The notes under the pieces are model-generated. The model saw only the letters and a list, made by a program, of their open reading frames with translations, was not told the DNA's origin and did no database searches. Shown here piece by piece: positions 12,656 through 23,900 of a stretch of 64,000 nucleotides of DNA; position 1 is the first letter of the stretch; each line of letters begins with the position of its first letter. Source of the stretch: Deinandra increscens subsp. villosa (Eukaryota > Streptophyta > Magnoliopsida > Asterales > Asteraceae); NCBI GenBank assembly GCA_039602395.1, contig JBCNJP010000010.1, positions 93,587,729 through 93,651,728 of the forward strand. The letters are read 5' to 3'. Made by a program: the position numbers and the translations under genes.

Positions 12656-12958
12656 GTTTTAGTGAACAGTACTTTTCTGCCAGCGTACCAAAACCACCCT
12701 CAACGTACCAAATCTTTGACCACCGTACCAAAACTTTGACCGGACCCAACTCTTCAGTGTACCACAATTCTCAGCGTACCAAATCAGTAGCATACCAGTG
12801 AACTCAGAGTACTAGTTTGGTACGGCGTAACTTCCTCCGAACCAAATTATAACCGTCACGTACCACGGTTGAAGATTGCCTTGCGTACCAGTCAACGTAC
12901 CAAGCAGCGTACCAACAGTTCATCCAGCGTACCACGACATTCAACCAGCGTACCAAAC
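12656..12958 (-). repeat. Array of the word GCGTACCA in the copia I leader
   Basis: At least eleven exact GTACCA words, mostly as GCGTACCAA or ACGTACCA, plus variants and one inverted TTGGTACG, are scattered at irregular 12-40 bp spacing between the PBS and gag. The same word recurs in the element's own LTR (CGTACCAATTGGTAC and CGTACCAGATGGTACG near 13440-13475). Confidence 0.85.
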
Positions 12959-13169
12959 TAAAATTTTCGAATTTTCACGAATTTGAAGGTTTTGGACTGT
13001 GAATTGCAGCAGTAGGCAACGAAAACACACTAGGAATGTTTGAAAATCACTTTTAACATAAAAAACACTCGAATTTGACGAAAATAGATGAAAAACCAAA
13101 GAAACCCACTTTCTCTCACTAGAAAAATCCAATTTTGATCAATTCAAACCAGCAGAGCAACCTGGATTT

Positions 13170-13181
13170 GCTCTGATACCA
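13170..13181 (-). other. Copia I primer binding site
   Basis: On the minus strand the sequence reads TGGTATCAGAGC, the standard plant PBS complementary to the 3' end of initiator tRNA-Met. It lies 2 bp inside the LTR. Confidence 0.85.
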
Positions 13182-13183
13182 CT

Positions 13184-13567
13184 TGTAAGAACACAGAAGG
13201 ATCTTACTGCTAATAGAACCGATCGATCTAGTGTACGAGAATATAAATAAGCTTTGTTTTATTAATTCATCAAGAAAACAATTACAAGGCTTTGATTTCT
13301 CTCTCTCTAGAACACACGCTTAGAAACACACACTTAGTGGAGATGATATGACCAGAAGTTCTAAGCATTCTAAACATGTCAACCTATTTATAGTGACCAC
13401 ATACAAGCCTGCGTTACCATTGGCGGACCAATTGGTACGGGCGTACCAATTGGTACAACGTACCAGATGGTACGGCACCTTGGTATGTTGGCACTCAGAG
13501 TCACAACGACATACTCACTTAGATACAATACACGGGACACATTGTAGCATATGAATATGCTCTAACA
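13184..13567 (-). repeat. Copia I 5' LTR, 384 bp
   Basis: In the sense orientation it begins TGTTAGAGCATATTC and ends CTGTGTTCTTACA (TG...CA). It contains a TATAAATAG box (minus, 13384-13392) and GTACCA words, and it is followed by the PBS. Its start resembles that of the LTR at 62338 (TGTTAGTGCATAG), which supports a common lineage. No partner LTR is present. Confidence 0.8.
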
Positions 13568-14121
13568 GAAGGGATGAACGAGAATCTAGGAAATCAAACA
13601 ACAAAAATGATAAAAGCAAATCGATTCATTGATAGTCGAATGATAATCTCATCATAAGAAATCCATGGCCATCTTGGGTTGAGCTCAAACCCAAGATGAG
13701 ACTCTCTCTCTCTCTCTCTCTAGAAGTGTGCTCACTCACTTTCAAAGATTCATTATATTTCTATATGAGGGCTATCACATCTATATATAGTAAGAGCCAA
13801 TGTGTCTCACTAACCCGCTAACTAGCAAGACGCACATTACATAAGCAAAGTACTAAATAAAAACAAATATCATAAATATTAATTAAATCAAAGTTGATTT
13901 AATTAATATGAAGCTTGACTCGCTCGAACCGATCTTCGGTTGACTTTTACGTTGACTGTTGACCCGAACGGTTGACTTTTGCAGAAGACGTCTTCGGTCC
14001 GAACTTGCAAGCCTCGATTATCACAAGCCAGTCTCTGAATCAAATCACAATGGATTCTTCAGTCGAATGCTCTGGTAAACAGATTTGATGGCATCAGTCA
14101 CATAGAATTTTAGCTCCAACA
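13568..14121 (-). repeat. Copia II 3' LTR
   Basis: In sense orientation it begins TGTTGGAGCTAAAATTC directly after a PPT-like CAAGGGGGAATA (14122-14133). It carries a TATATATAG box (minus, 13781-13789) and a CT microsatellite (about 13702-13722). Its far end abuts the copia I LTR, so copia I probably inserted into or next to it; the end itself is not resolved. Confidence 0.65.
13937..13985 (-). promoter_or_regulatory. W-box (TTGAC) cluster in the copia II LTR
   Basis: Four TTGAC cores occur within about 50 bp: GGTTGACTTTT, GTTGACTG, TTGACCC and GGTTGACTTTT again. TTGACY is the WRKY-binding W box, often found in stress-responsive plant LTR promoters. Function is inferred from the motifs only. 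Confidence 0.4.
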
Positions 14122-15375
14122 TATTCCCCCTTGACTGATGCTTTTAAATCTGTCATACTGATGAAGAATCACTCTGTCGTACATCTTCAATCAGAAACTT
14201 CATAAACCCGAGACAATCTATTGTAGAGATTCCCCCTCTAAATAAGCTTCTTCTGTCTCGCTCGACCAATCGGGAACAATACTGAAAATGCCCAGTCTCG
14301 GAGTCCAAACCGCAACAAACCGAATCAGATAAATCAACCAGACACTGAAAATGCTCCAACTTCAGATAATCGACACGATAATCCAAATCCATAATAATTC
14401 CTCCTATTTCTCTAAATCTCTCCAAAAAATCCAACGGAAGCAAAAAAAAGAAAAAACCAGACGCAGAAAGTCGAATCGTTCCGCTCGGTTGCCTAGAGAA
14501 ACCAGATAAAAAATCTTGAAGTCGGGCAATCTCGTGAAAAACCAAAAGCCGGATGCAGACAGTTGTATAAGATCCATAGATACTGCACTTGTTTTGCGTG
14601 ACTGAGTGTTGGATGCAATAATAATGTTCGATTCGAGTGATGGGTGACGGGTGAAAAACGTCACGAAAAACGTCACTTAAATCGAGAAAATGTGCCAATT
14701 CGGAGAAAATCTAAGATCCCCGAGCGTAAATAATCACAACCAGAGTCTTCGTAATTATGAGTTCTGAAAAACGAGCTCGGAAAAATATTCCATCAATTCT
14801 CTTCAAGTTAACGACCCTTTAAGAGATTTAATCGGAAAAATTCCAATATTTACCTGAGATTCTAGTTAATCCGGTTTATGGACATCCGCACTGCATCACC
14901 TAAAAATAAATCGTGAGACATAACGAGAAAAGCTGCATAATTAACCGGATATTAAAGCTAACCCGTCAGTGGTCGATAGCTAACGTACGTGTGACGTCAA
15001 TAAACAAGAACCCCAATAAAAATAATCGGAATAAATCCATGACGAATGAAAATTTCCAAAATTCCGTTAGGGGCATCATCTCCGTTAATCTCGTTAAAAA
15101 CTAAAAGAAAAAGCCCACATTTAACGAAAAATGCTGAAAAAATCGTTAGTGGTACTAAATTCCAAGAAGAAGCACATGGATATGGAGTGGACCAAGCAAA
15201 TGAAAGTAAAAAGCTGATCCAATGGCTGAAAGTAAGGCTGATATACGGCTGGATCAGAATCTGGATAGCGATCCATGTGAACCAGCGTTAGTCAACCAGA
15301 ATAAAACAGAAAATGTCATCCAACGGTGGAGCTCTGAAAGATTTGATGGCTAAAGGACCAGATCCGCGTGAGGCA
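14122..15375 (-). mobile_element. Internal remnant upstream of the copia II 3' LTR
   Basis: This is the sequence on the 5' side (sense) of the copia II PPT. It starts with the PPT at 14122-14133. It includes a 181-codon minus ORF (14698-14153) with no domain I recognise, probably untranslated or degraded internal sequence. No integrase, RT or RNase H is visible. The solo LTR at 15376 cuts it, and it resumes at 28823-28892 after that insertion. Confidence 0.45.
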
Positions 15376-18300
15376 TGTAACATCCCAATTTCGGGATGTC
15401 CTAAATTAACCAAGGTGTCATATAATTGATGATATTATGATGAAATTTGGGATTTACTGTGTAAATACCCAATTTAGAACCTAATAATATCCCGAAAACA
15501 TGTTTTGATAAATTGAGGAAAATGCGATATTTCGTCCCAAATCCTAAACACGGTTAGGATGTTAATAATGTGTAAGTATAAATATTAATAATTATTACAC
15601 TTATATAAATGTTTTAAGATATTTTTATGTACAATATGTTATTGAAATGATAACATAAGGTTTTATGAGAAATATGACAAAGTTTGGGATTTAAAGGCAA
15701 AATGGCCAAACTAGAGGGACTAGGAGTGTCAGTTTTGAAAGTTCACTTATGAAATCTGGAAATCAGATTTGGGGCTGGGAAAAAATAACGTGAACTCTCC
15801 CATTTCATCCCCAAAATCGAAATTTTGCAACAAGAGTGTTCAAGGTGCGATTTTGGTGGGCTAAGCAAGAAATTGGAAGCTTCAAACATGGTGAAACTCT
15901 TGGAGGTTGTTGTGTAAGTAATCTTAATTTACTTGTATGCTAAATTCCGAATTTTTAAGATGAATTTGGCTATTAGAAGCTGCGATTTTGATGTAATAAT
16001 TGTTGATAATGCTTGGTATGCTTGCTTAAGACTTTAATCTTGAGAAGCTAGTGAAATCAAGCATGAAAAACCCCAAAGTTATATTGTATGATTTAGGGGT
16101 TTAGGAGTTAAATGATATAACTCTATTTGCTGAAATTATGTGATGAATGTATGTTATATAATGTGTGTCAACAGAAGTGATTGGCAAATCCTAGTAAATT
16201 GCATGAATTGGGTAATTACTCATATCTAATGGGTGTCAAATTAGGCATATGAATGTTAATGCACACTAAGTGTTTGATGAAATGCCTAACTTAGATGAAA
16301 TGCTTGAATCAATGAATAATTGTAGGGATGGTACACTATTAGAGATCATGAAATAAGAATGGGAATGAATCTTGAAAACCCATGCTTGAAAATGTGTTAA
16401 ATGGAATTGTATGGAACCATGAAAAGATAAAAATCTACTCGTGGGGCTGTTTTGTAAGTGTCGTATAAGATCACTTGTATGTTCGTTTAGGATGTATGTT
16501 ACATTATTAGAAAGCTTGTTGTGAATACTATGTTTTGTATTTGAACCCCGTAAACTGAATCCGGTGTATAATGGGTCAAAATGACCCGTTAATATGGTCA
16601 CTCAATTTTCCAGCATGCTGTTTGGGAAAATTACGGTTGCTGTCCTGTTTTTAGAAAAATTGTATAAAATAAACCGTAACTCCGAAAAATGTGTATCTTA
16701 TATGCTCGGAAAGCCCTATGAGTCTACTACAATTCATATTTGAACATGAAAGGCTGAATAAAATTATTCAGTGGTCAAAAATGTCGATTTCAGCAGTAAC
16801 GTAGTAAAATGCTGCACAAAAATAAGAAGTTTTTATAACCCGTTAAAGTTGAATATGTCAACGTAGATGATTAAAACCTGAAGGGCCAATTAGAATCGAT
16901 TATGTGCATATAGTTGGGTGTATTAGAAGCATCTGAGGTGCATGAAAATAACTTATACAAATATTATGCACATGTATATTAAGCATGATGAACTTTTAGA
17001 AAGTCAAAACAAAACCATGAATTTAACATGAATCGTGAATAGGGCAAATTGTATTAAAACAGGGTTAATGATATGTGGCTAAATTAGTCATAATATGGAC
17101 TAATCTTGCGTTTATAATGACCCTCGACAAGCTAGGTTGTAGGCTTGGATGCGAGCGGGTCAAACGGATAAAGAGGCATGATGGAAGTTATAAATGCCAA
17201 GATGCTTTGAGGTAAACGAAGTAAAGGTTAAACTACCCAAGGAACATAAGCTCAAGCTCACGAGGTAACATCTATGCTATGTTACATATTTTTTTAATGA
17301 CTCATATTTGCATTAATGATATAAAATGCATGATTTTTATGAAATGTGATAAACTTTCCCTACGAGGCAAGTTGTTGAATTGCGTATAATTACAAAGTAA
17401 AATAATTAGAGTTAAGCTCTAAGAAGGTAATGAGTCAAAGAACAATACATAATTAAATGGTTCATAGGACCTATGGCCATAAGAATGTATGATATTAGCG
17501 GTAATGAATCGTAGGATTCATGCTAATGGGTTAAACGGGTCGAACGATTCTAAAGGATTCATCGTAATGAGTCAAAGAATAAAACTTACTAATCGATTCA
17601 TAGGGACCATAAAAATGGCCAAATGAGTAATTGATTGATAATGGTTGTAGGAACCAAATGCATGTGTAACATTATTTATGTTACATGAAGTAGATAAGTA
17701 AATGTGTATTTACAATTTAATAGAATAAACTATGAATTGTGTAAATGGGTGACGAATGGTTTTAGGAACCGTGAAGCCCAAAGCCAAGGGGTTCTCCAAT
17801 GACAAACTTGACCATAGAAAATATTCGGATGAATCATATAACGAATGAAAGATACAATGGCGGAAATGGGTTTATAGAGTCTATGCCAAGTAACAAGAGA
17901 AAAGGAATCATAAATGGTTATAGAACCATAGATTCCAAGGCTTATATGTGGTCAAGTTAGGCATTGGGGTAAACCAAGGGCAAGGACTCGTCTTAACGGG
18001 TCAAATAAGAAACAAAGGTCATTTGGTTATCAACTAAAACGATTAGATGAACCAATGACAAGTAGAGTGAAATTTGTATTAGCTATGTCAGAAACTTAGT
18101 GTATAGTACTGTGTAAATCTAGACTCATAACGGAAGCATAAAACTAACTATGGGTATACATACAAATACTTTGATGTTATACTGCTTGCATTATGTTTCT
18201 AGTAGTAAACCATATGCGATGGGTAAATTCTGGAAGGTAACCTTGATAGTTGCCACAAAGAACCTCTAAGTGGATCAAACGGGTCGGGAGAACCCGAGAT

Positions 18301-18557
18301 TAGTTATCAAAATGTAAACCATGGCCAAGGTATGTAAATGCATAGTCTTTACGCTTAAAAATGTGTTTTTGGGAAATTCTAATGACAGAAATAAAGTTCC
18401 AACGATTTTGGTGCAAAACTGGTAAAACAGGGGAGATAGCCAAAATTTGGCTAAGTATAGAACAGGCCAGATTTCGGCCAAATCCCTGGAAATTGGGCTC
18501 CAAGCGTATCGCTTGGAGCTTGTCACATTATAGGCGATACGCCTACTAGTCCAAGCG

Positions 18558-20937
18558 TGTCACACCCCCAATTTCCACAAACGGAGTATAACCGTGTGGG
18601 GCGTGATCCAGACCAGGATCCCAGACTTTAGTTACAACCAAACCATAACAGAGTTTATAATTAAGTCATAAAGTTTAAGTTACAGTCCAAAACAGTAAGT
18701 TTAACAGTTCAGCGGAAGCATAAATAAAGTTTGCAGTTATGGTGTTACAAAACGATGGATTTAAATGTTTGAAATTCCGGGTTTCTCAAAAAGTATCCAT
18801 AGGAAGTACTGCCGCCTCCAGTGCTGTCCATGATCCACCTAACGACCTGAAAAGAATTCAACAATCAAGTGTCAGCCAAGGCTGGTGAGTTCACTAAAGC
18901 AGTCTACCCGTCACAAGCAGACCTAATGTTTATGAATAAAGACAGGTAAAACACAATCAATATCATAAGACCAGTAAAGTTCCATATCGTAGGTAGCTAG
19001 CCTATAGTTATGTACACCTGAATTGTTCGTAACCGAAGCTGACAATGTTTTGGATAGGGAATACCTATGAACCTTGCCTTCCCGTGTCTTTACGGATCAC
19101 GGAGGGTAGGCTAACATTGATCTCAGTCCGACCGCCAGTCGGGAGGGTGCATCACGTGCACCGCTGAGCGGGGGTGTCAATCCCCAGTAGTACTACTCAA
19201 TATTACCTCGCTATTGTATATTAACGGCCCGAAAGTAAGGACTTTTTTTTTATAAATAAAGTTCAATTCAGTGAAACATATGATATTATGTCGGAAATTT
19301 ACCCAGTAAGAAATACCTTACCGTTTGGGTCACCATCCTTACCGGATGCAACCACCTGCGCGTTATCGTCCCTGAATGGACATAACAATAATATAAATGA
19401 ACTCACCTTAGGTTGCTCGGCTTACTCTTCAATGAATCCGATTATGATTGCTAACGAGGACCTAATAATCACATTAAGGTCTTAGGTGTAAGGTTGTGTT
19501 TAAAGTTTTAGCTACGCCGCTAAGACCGTAACACTAGCACGGTGGAAAATACGACACGACATAACGACACACGACACCAATGGTTGATCATACACAATGG
19601 TTCATATACATCAGAAGTCAAGGCATGTATCATCATAGTACAATCATGCAAGTTATGGCATAACATTCAAGTAAATTGCATAAGTTTGGATACTGGTCAC
19701 AATTTCGCTAGCAGTTTCGCTAGACAGTTTCGCTGTGTGCACGGGCAGCACTTTCGCTAGGCAATACCCGATGACACAGTTTCGCTAGGCTAGTTTCGCT
19801 CGAAACTGTTGGCACAGTTTCGCTAGCCTAGTTTCGCCCGAAACTGATTTGAACTTTCGTTCAGGGAATTTCGCTTGGTAGTTTCGTTCGGACAGGTCTG
19901 GTTGGTTTGCCCGGCGACACTACAGTTTCGCTACATAGTGTCGCTGGATGAAGATATACATAATTTCGCTACCTAATTTCGCCTGATGAAGGCACAGTTT
20001 CGCTAGTCGCTAAAAAAACCCGTAAATTTGACTAAAAATCTTTCTAACAGCTCCTATACCACATGCAATTCGATATCTAGCATACCTAAACGTTTACCAA
20101 CATCATGTGAGCAATTTTAACACCTTAAACATGGTTTCTAGTCATCAAATCACCAAGAATGCATTTTTACATAAAGTGACCTAACTAGCATGGATCTTCA
20201 TATTGACATGGCAAGTTACAGAATTTATGTTATGTCTAGCATCCCTAGGCATTATAACAGAAGCATATACAATTGCATGTAGGTTTGGTCATCTTTTTAA
20301 GCAAAGCACAAAGAGTAGCATAGAAAGAGTGGTCTTGGGGACTCACGGTTGATCTCCAAGCTCGAATGGATGATGATTTGGGGCTGGAATCACGGCGATT
20401 CGTGCTGGTTCCTTGCTGGCCAGAAAGCTCAAGAGAAGGAGAGTGCAGGAGTGTGTGTTTCTTGTGAGGTGTGAGTAAAAGAAATGAGAAGGTTAGGCTT
20501 TGGGGTTTATTTATATTGGGTGCTAGTTTCGCCGGCAGTGTCGCTGGCAGTTTCGCTAGTCACGCGAAACTGGTTTCCCGAAAACCAAGCGTCTTAGCTA
20601 CCGGGCGAATCTGCAATTTCGCTCGGTAGTTTCGCTGGCCACCAAAAAGGGGCCAATTTTACATTCTAAGTAAGATGGACACGATTTCTCGATAAATCAC
20701 ATAAATGCACAGTTAATTAAATAAGTATGTTGCATTGCTTTACACAGTGGTAATAAGTAACTAATCATATAACACATATGGACGGGTTCGGTGATCAACC
20801 AAAGGTCGTGGACGTATCCGGTCTAGTTAAGTATTAGTTACTACTTGTAATGTGACTAACGGAGATTGCCTAACGGAACTAATGGAATTTAACGGAAAAA
20901 CTTAACGGGGTTAACTTGGGAAGTTACAGTTGTCACA
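18558..20937 (-). repeat. Tekay 3' LTR, 2380 bp
   Basis: In sense orientation it starts TGTGACAACTGT and ends GGGGGTGTGACA. It carries a TATAAATAA box (20507-20515), a predicted intron (20346 down to 18847) and the TTCGCT word array. It is the copy that would supply the polyadenylation signal. Confidence 0.95.
19698..20008 (-). repeat. Array of the word TTTCGCT in the Tekay LTR
   Basis: Eleven exact TTCGCT words, mostly in the context CAGTTTCGCTAG, occur irregularly here, together with one-base variants (TTTCGCC, TTTCGTT, GTGTCGCT). Three more follow in a second cluster at 20528-20640 with an inverted GCGAAACT. The copy in the 5' LTR occupies 27155-27465. Confidence 0.9.
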
Positions 20938-20946
20938 GCCTCCCCA
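20938..20946 (-). other. Tekay polypurine tract
   Basis: Sense strand TGGGGAGGC abuts the 5' end of the 3' LTR, 25 bp beyond the gag-pol stop codon. It would prime plus-strand DNA synthesis. The tract is short, with a pyrimidine near its LTR end, so its exact boundary is uncertain. Confidence 0.55.
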
Positions 20947-20971
20947 TGTTAAGGAATTTTCGTCCCGAAAA

Positions 20972-23900
20972 TTAGCTAGTACCTTGGGTTGATGCGGAGG
21001 TTTGATCGAACAGGTGAGGGTACTTCTTTCTCATCTGGTCTTCCCGTTCCCACGTGAACTCTGGTCCACGTTTTGAATGCCATCTGACCTTGACAATTGG
21101 GATCTTGCTTCGCTTCAATGCTTTTTCTTCGCGTCCCATTATCTCAACGGGTTGTTCTATAAATCGGAGTTGCTCGTCGATGTGGAGCTCCTCGAGTGGA
21201 ACCACTAGAGTGTCATCAGCCAGACACTTCTTCAAGTTAGAAACGTGAAACACGTTGTGTACCCCATCCAGCTCAGGTGGCAAGTCCAAACGATACGCCA
21301 CCGTTCCAATCTTTTCTGTTATCGGAAAAGGTCCTATGTAGCGGGGGTTTAACTTTCCGCGCTTTCCAAAACGCACAACACCTTTCCAGGGCGAGACTTT
21401 CAACAGTACACGGTCGCCCACCTCGAATTCTAATGGCCTTCTACGTTTGTCTGCATAACTCTTTTGTCGGTCTCTTGCGGCTTTCATACGGTTTTTGATT
21501 TGCACAATTCTTTCTGTCGTTTCGTACACCATCTCTGGTCCAGTGAGTTGGCTATCACCGACTTCAGCCCAACAAACCGGTGATCTACACTTCCGTCCAT
21601 AAAGAGCCTCGAAGGGAGCGGCTCCAATACTGGAATGATAGCTGTTGTTGTAGGAGAACTCGACCAGTGCCAAGTGAGTTTCCCAATTCTTTCCGAAATC
21701 CATAACACACGCTCGGAGCATATCCTCAAGAGTCTGGATTGTGCGTTCAGTTTGGCCGTCTGTCTGCGGATGGTATGCGGTACTCATATCCAAACGAGTA
21801 CCTAGGGCTGATTGTAGTGATCTCCAAAAGTGTGAAGCAAATCTGGGGTCTCGATCGGAGATAATGGACAAGGGCACTCCGTGGAGCTTGACGATCTCGT
21901 CAATGTAGATTTGTGCTAGCTTGTCAGTCTTGTCACTTTCCTTGAGGGCTATGAAATGGGCGGATTTCGTTAATCTATCCACAATGACCCAAATCATGTC
22001 ATTTCCACGAGGTGTACGGGGCAGTCCCGTGATGAAATCCATGGATATTTCCTCCCATTTCCATTCGGGAATCGTCGGTTGCTGCAGTAATCCTGGAGGT
22101 TTACGATGTTCTGCCTTGACCTTTGAGCATGTTAGACACTTACTGACGTATGTCGCAATGTCGGCTTTCATCTTGGGCCACCAGTATAATCCTTTCAGGT
22201 CTTGGTACATTTTATCCGAACCGGGATGGACCGAATATCGAGACTTGTGAGCTTCGTCCATCACCAGCTCTCGAAGATTTCCATGAAGAGGCACCCAAAT
22301 GCGATCCTTGTAGTAGCGGAGTCCATCGGACTTAACCTCCGAAGTTCCATCTATGCCATTTAAAGATTCTGCCTCATAGTTTTCCTCTTTCAAAGCTTCC
22401 TTCTGGGCATCCCGAAGTCTATCCGGTAACCCAGCATGGATCGTGAGTTGCAGAGCTCGAACCCTTCTAGGTTTTGCATGTTCTTTTCTGCTTAATGCAT
22501 CGGCCACAACGTTGGCCTTACCCGGGTGATACTTTATTGCCAAGTCGTAGTCGTTAAGCACCTCGATCCACCTACGCTGTCTCATGTTGAGATCTTTCTG
22601 TCCCATTATATGTTGGAGGCTTTTATGATCGGTGAATATTGTGCACTTGGTACCGTACAGGTAGTGTCTCCAAAATTTTAAGGCGAATACAACAGCTCCT
22701 AACTCCAAATCATGCGTTGTGTAATTCTTTTCGTGTGACTTTAGCTGCCTTGACCCGTAAGCAATGACTTTACCTCTCTGCATTAAAACACATCCAAGTC
22801 CTTGAAGAGAAGCGTCACAATAGACCTCGAAGTCGTCAACACCATCCGGTAGAGATAATATAGGCGCGGTACAAAGTTTTTCTTTCAAGGTCTGGAAAGC
22901 TGTTTCTTCTTTTTCACCCCATCGGTACTGAACACCTTTGTGCGTGAGAGCGGTTAGCGGTTGGGCTATTTGAGAGAATCCCTGGATGAAACGACGGTAG
23001 TAACCCGCTAACCCTAGAAATTGCCGAATTTCCGTTGGTGCTCGTGGTGTAGACCAATCCTTGATCGCCTCTACTTTGGCTGGGTCAACATGAATACCTT
23101 GCTCGTTGACGATGTGGCCCAGAAATTGAACTTCTCGGATCCAGAAGTCGCATTTGGAGAATTTGGCGTAGAGTTGCTCCTTCCTTAACAATTCTAGTAT
23201 TAACCGCAGGTGTTCCTCGTGTTCTTCTTTCGTCCTTGAGTAAACGAGTATGTCGTCGATGAAAACAATTACGAACTGATCCAGGTAAGGTTTGCACACG
23301 CGGTTCATGAGGTCCATGAACACCGCCGGTGCGTTCGTTAAGCCGAAGGGCATGACTAGGAATTCGTAATGACCGTAACGCGTTCTGAAAGCCGTCTTTG
23401 AAATGTCCTCCTCGCGGACTCTGAGTTGATGATACCCGGATCTTAAGTCAATTTTTGAGAAGTAGCTGGATCCTTGTAGTTGGTCGAAGAGGTCGTCGAT
23501 CCGAGGGAGTGGATATCGGTTCTTGATAGTGACTTTGTTGAGCTCGCGGTAATCTATGCACATCCTGAACGTCCCGTCTTTCTTCCGGACGAATAAAACC
23601 GGCGCGCCCCATGGCGATGAGCTAGGCCTGATAAAACCTTTATCTAGCAGCTCTTGCAGTTGAGTGGATAACTCGTGTAACTCGTTCACTGCCAAACGGT
23701 ATGGAGCTCGGGCAACCGGAGCTGCACCAGGGACAAGGTCGATTCCGAACTCGACTTGTCTATGCGGAGGTAGACCAGGTAATTCTTCCGGGAATATATC
23801 GGGAAAATCGCGAACTATCGGAAAATCTTCAATTTTCTTCTCTACGAGGTTTTGATCCGTAACCGTTGCCAAAATGGCCACGTGCCCTTTTCGAAGATAC

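Larger units (their letters stand above)
3740..13567 (-). mobile_element. Copia I: decayed gag-only Ty1/copia element, interrupted three times
   Basis: The order on the minus strand is 5' LTR (13184-13567), PBS, leader with a word array, gag (12538 down to about 4017), then a 3' untranslated region with a PPT-like AGGGGGGAGAAATT near 3833. No protease, integrase or RT is present. The gag end and 3' UTR match the plus-strand element at 60016-62679, so absence of pol looks ancestral, as in the TR-GAG class of non-autonomous LTR elements. It is split by a hAT-type MITE, a solo LTR and a Mutator-like element. No 3' LTR was found, so the left boundary is approximate. Confidence 0.65.

Noticed and set aside
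14153..14698. 181-codon minus ORF upstream of the copia II PPT
   Set aside because: No recognisable domain, and it lies where an element's untranslated region is expected; kept only as part of the remnant.
19288..19760. Duplicate ORFs (65 and 72 codons) at 19288-19760 and 26745-27217
   Set aside because: They recur because the Tekay LTR is duplicated and are on the antisense strand of the element.
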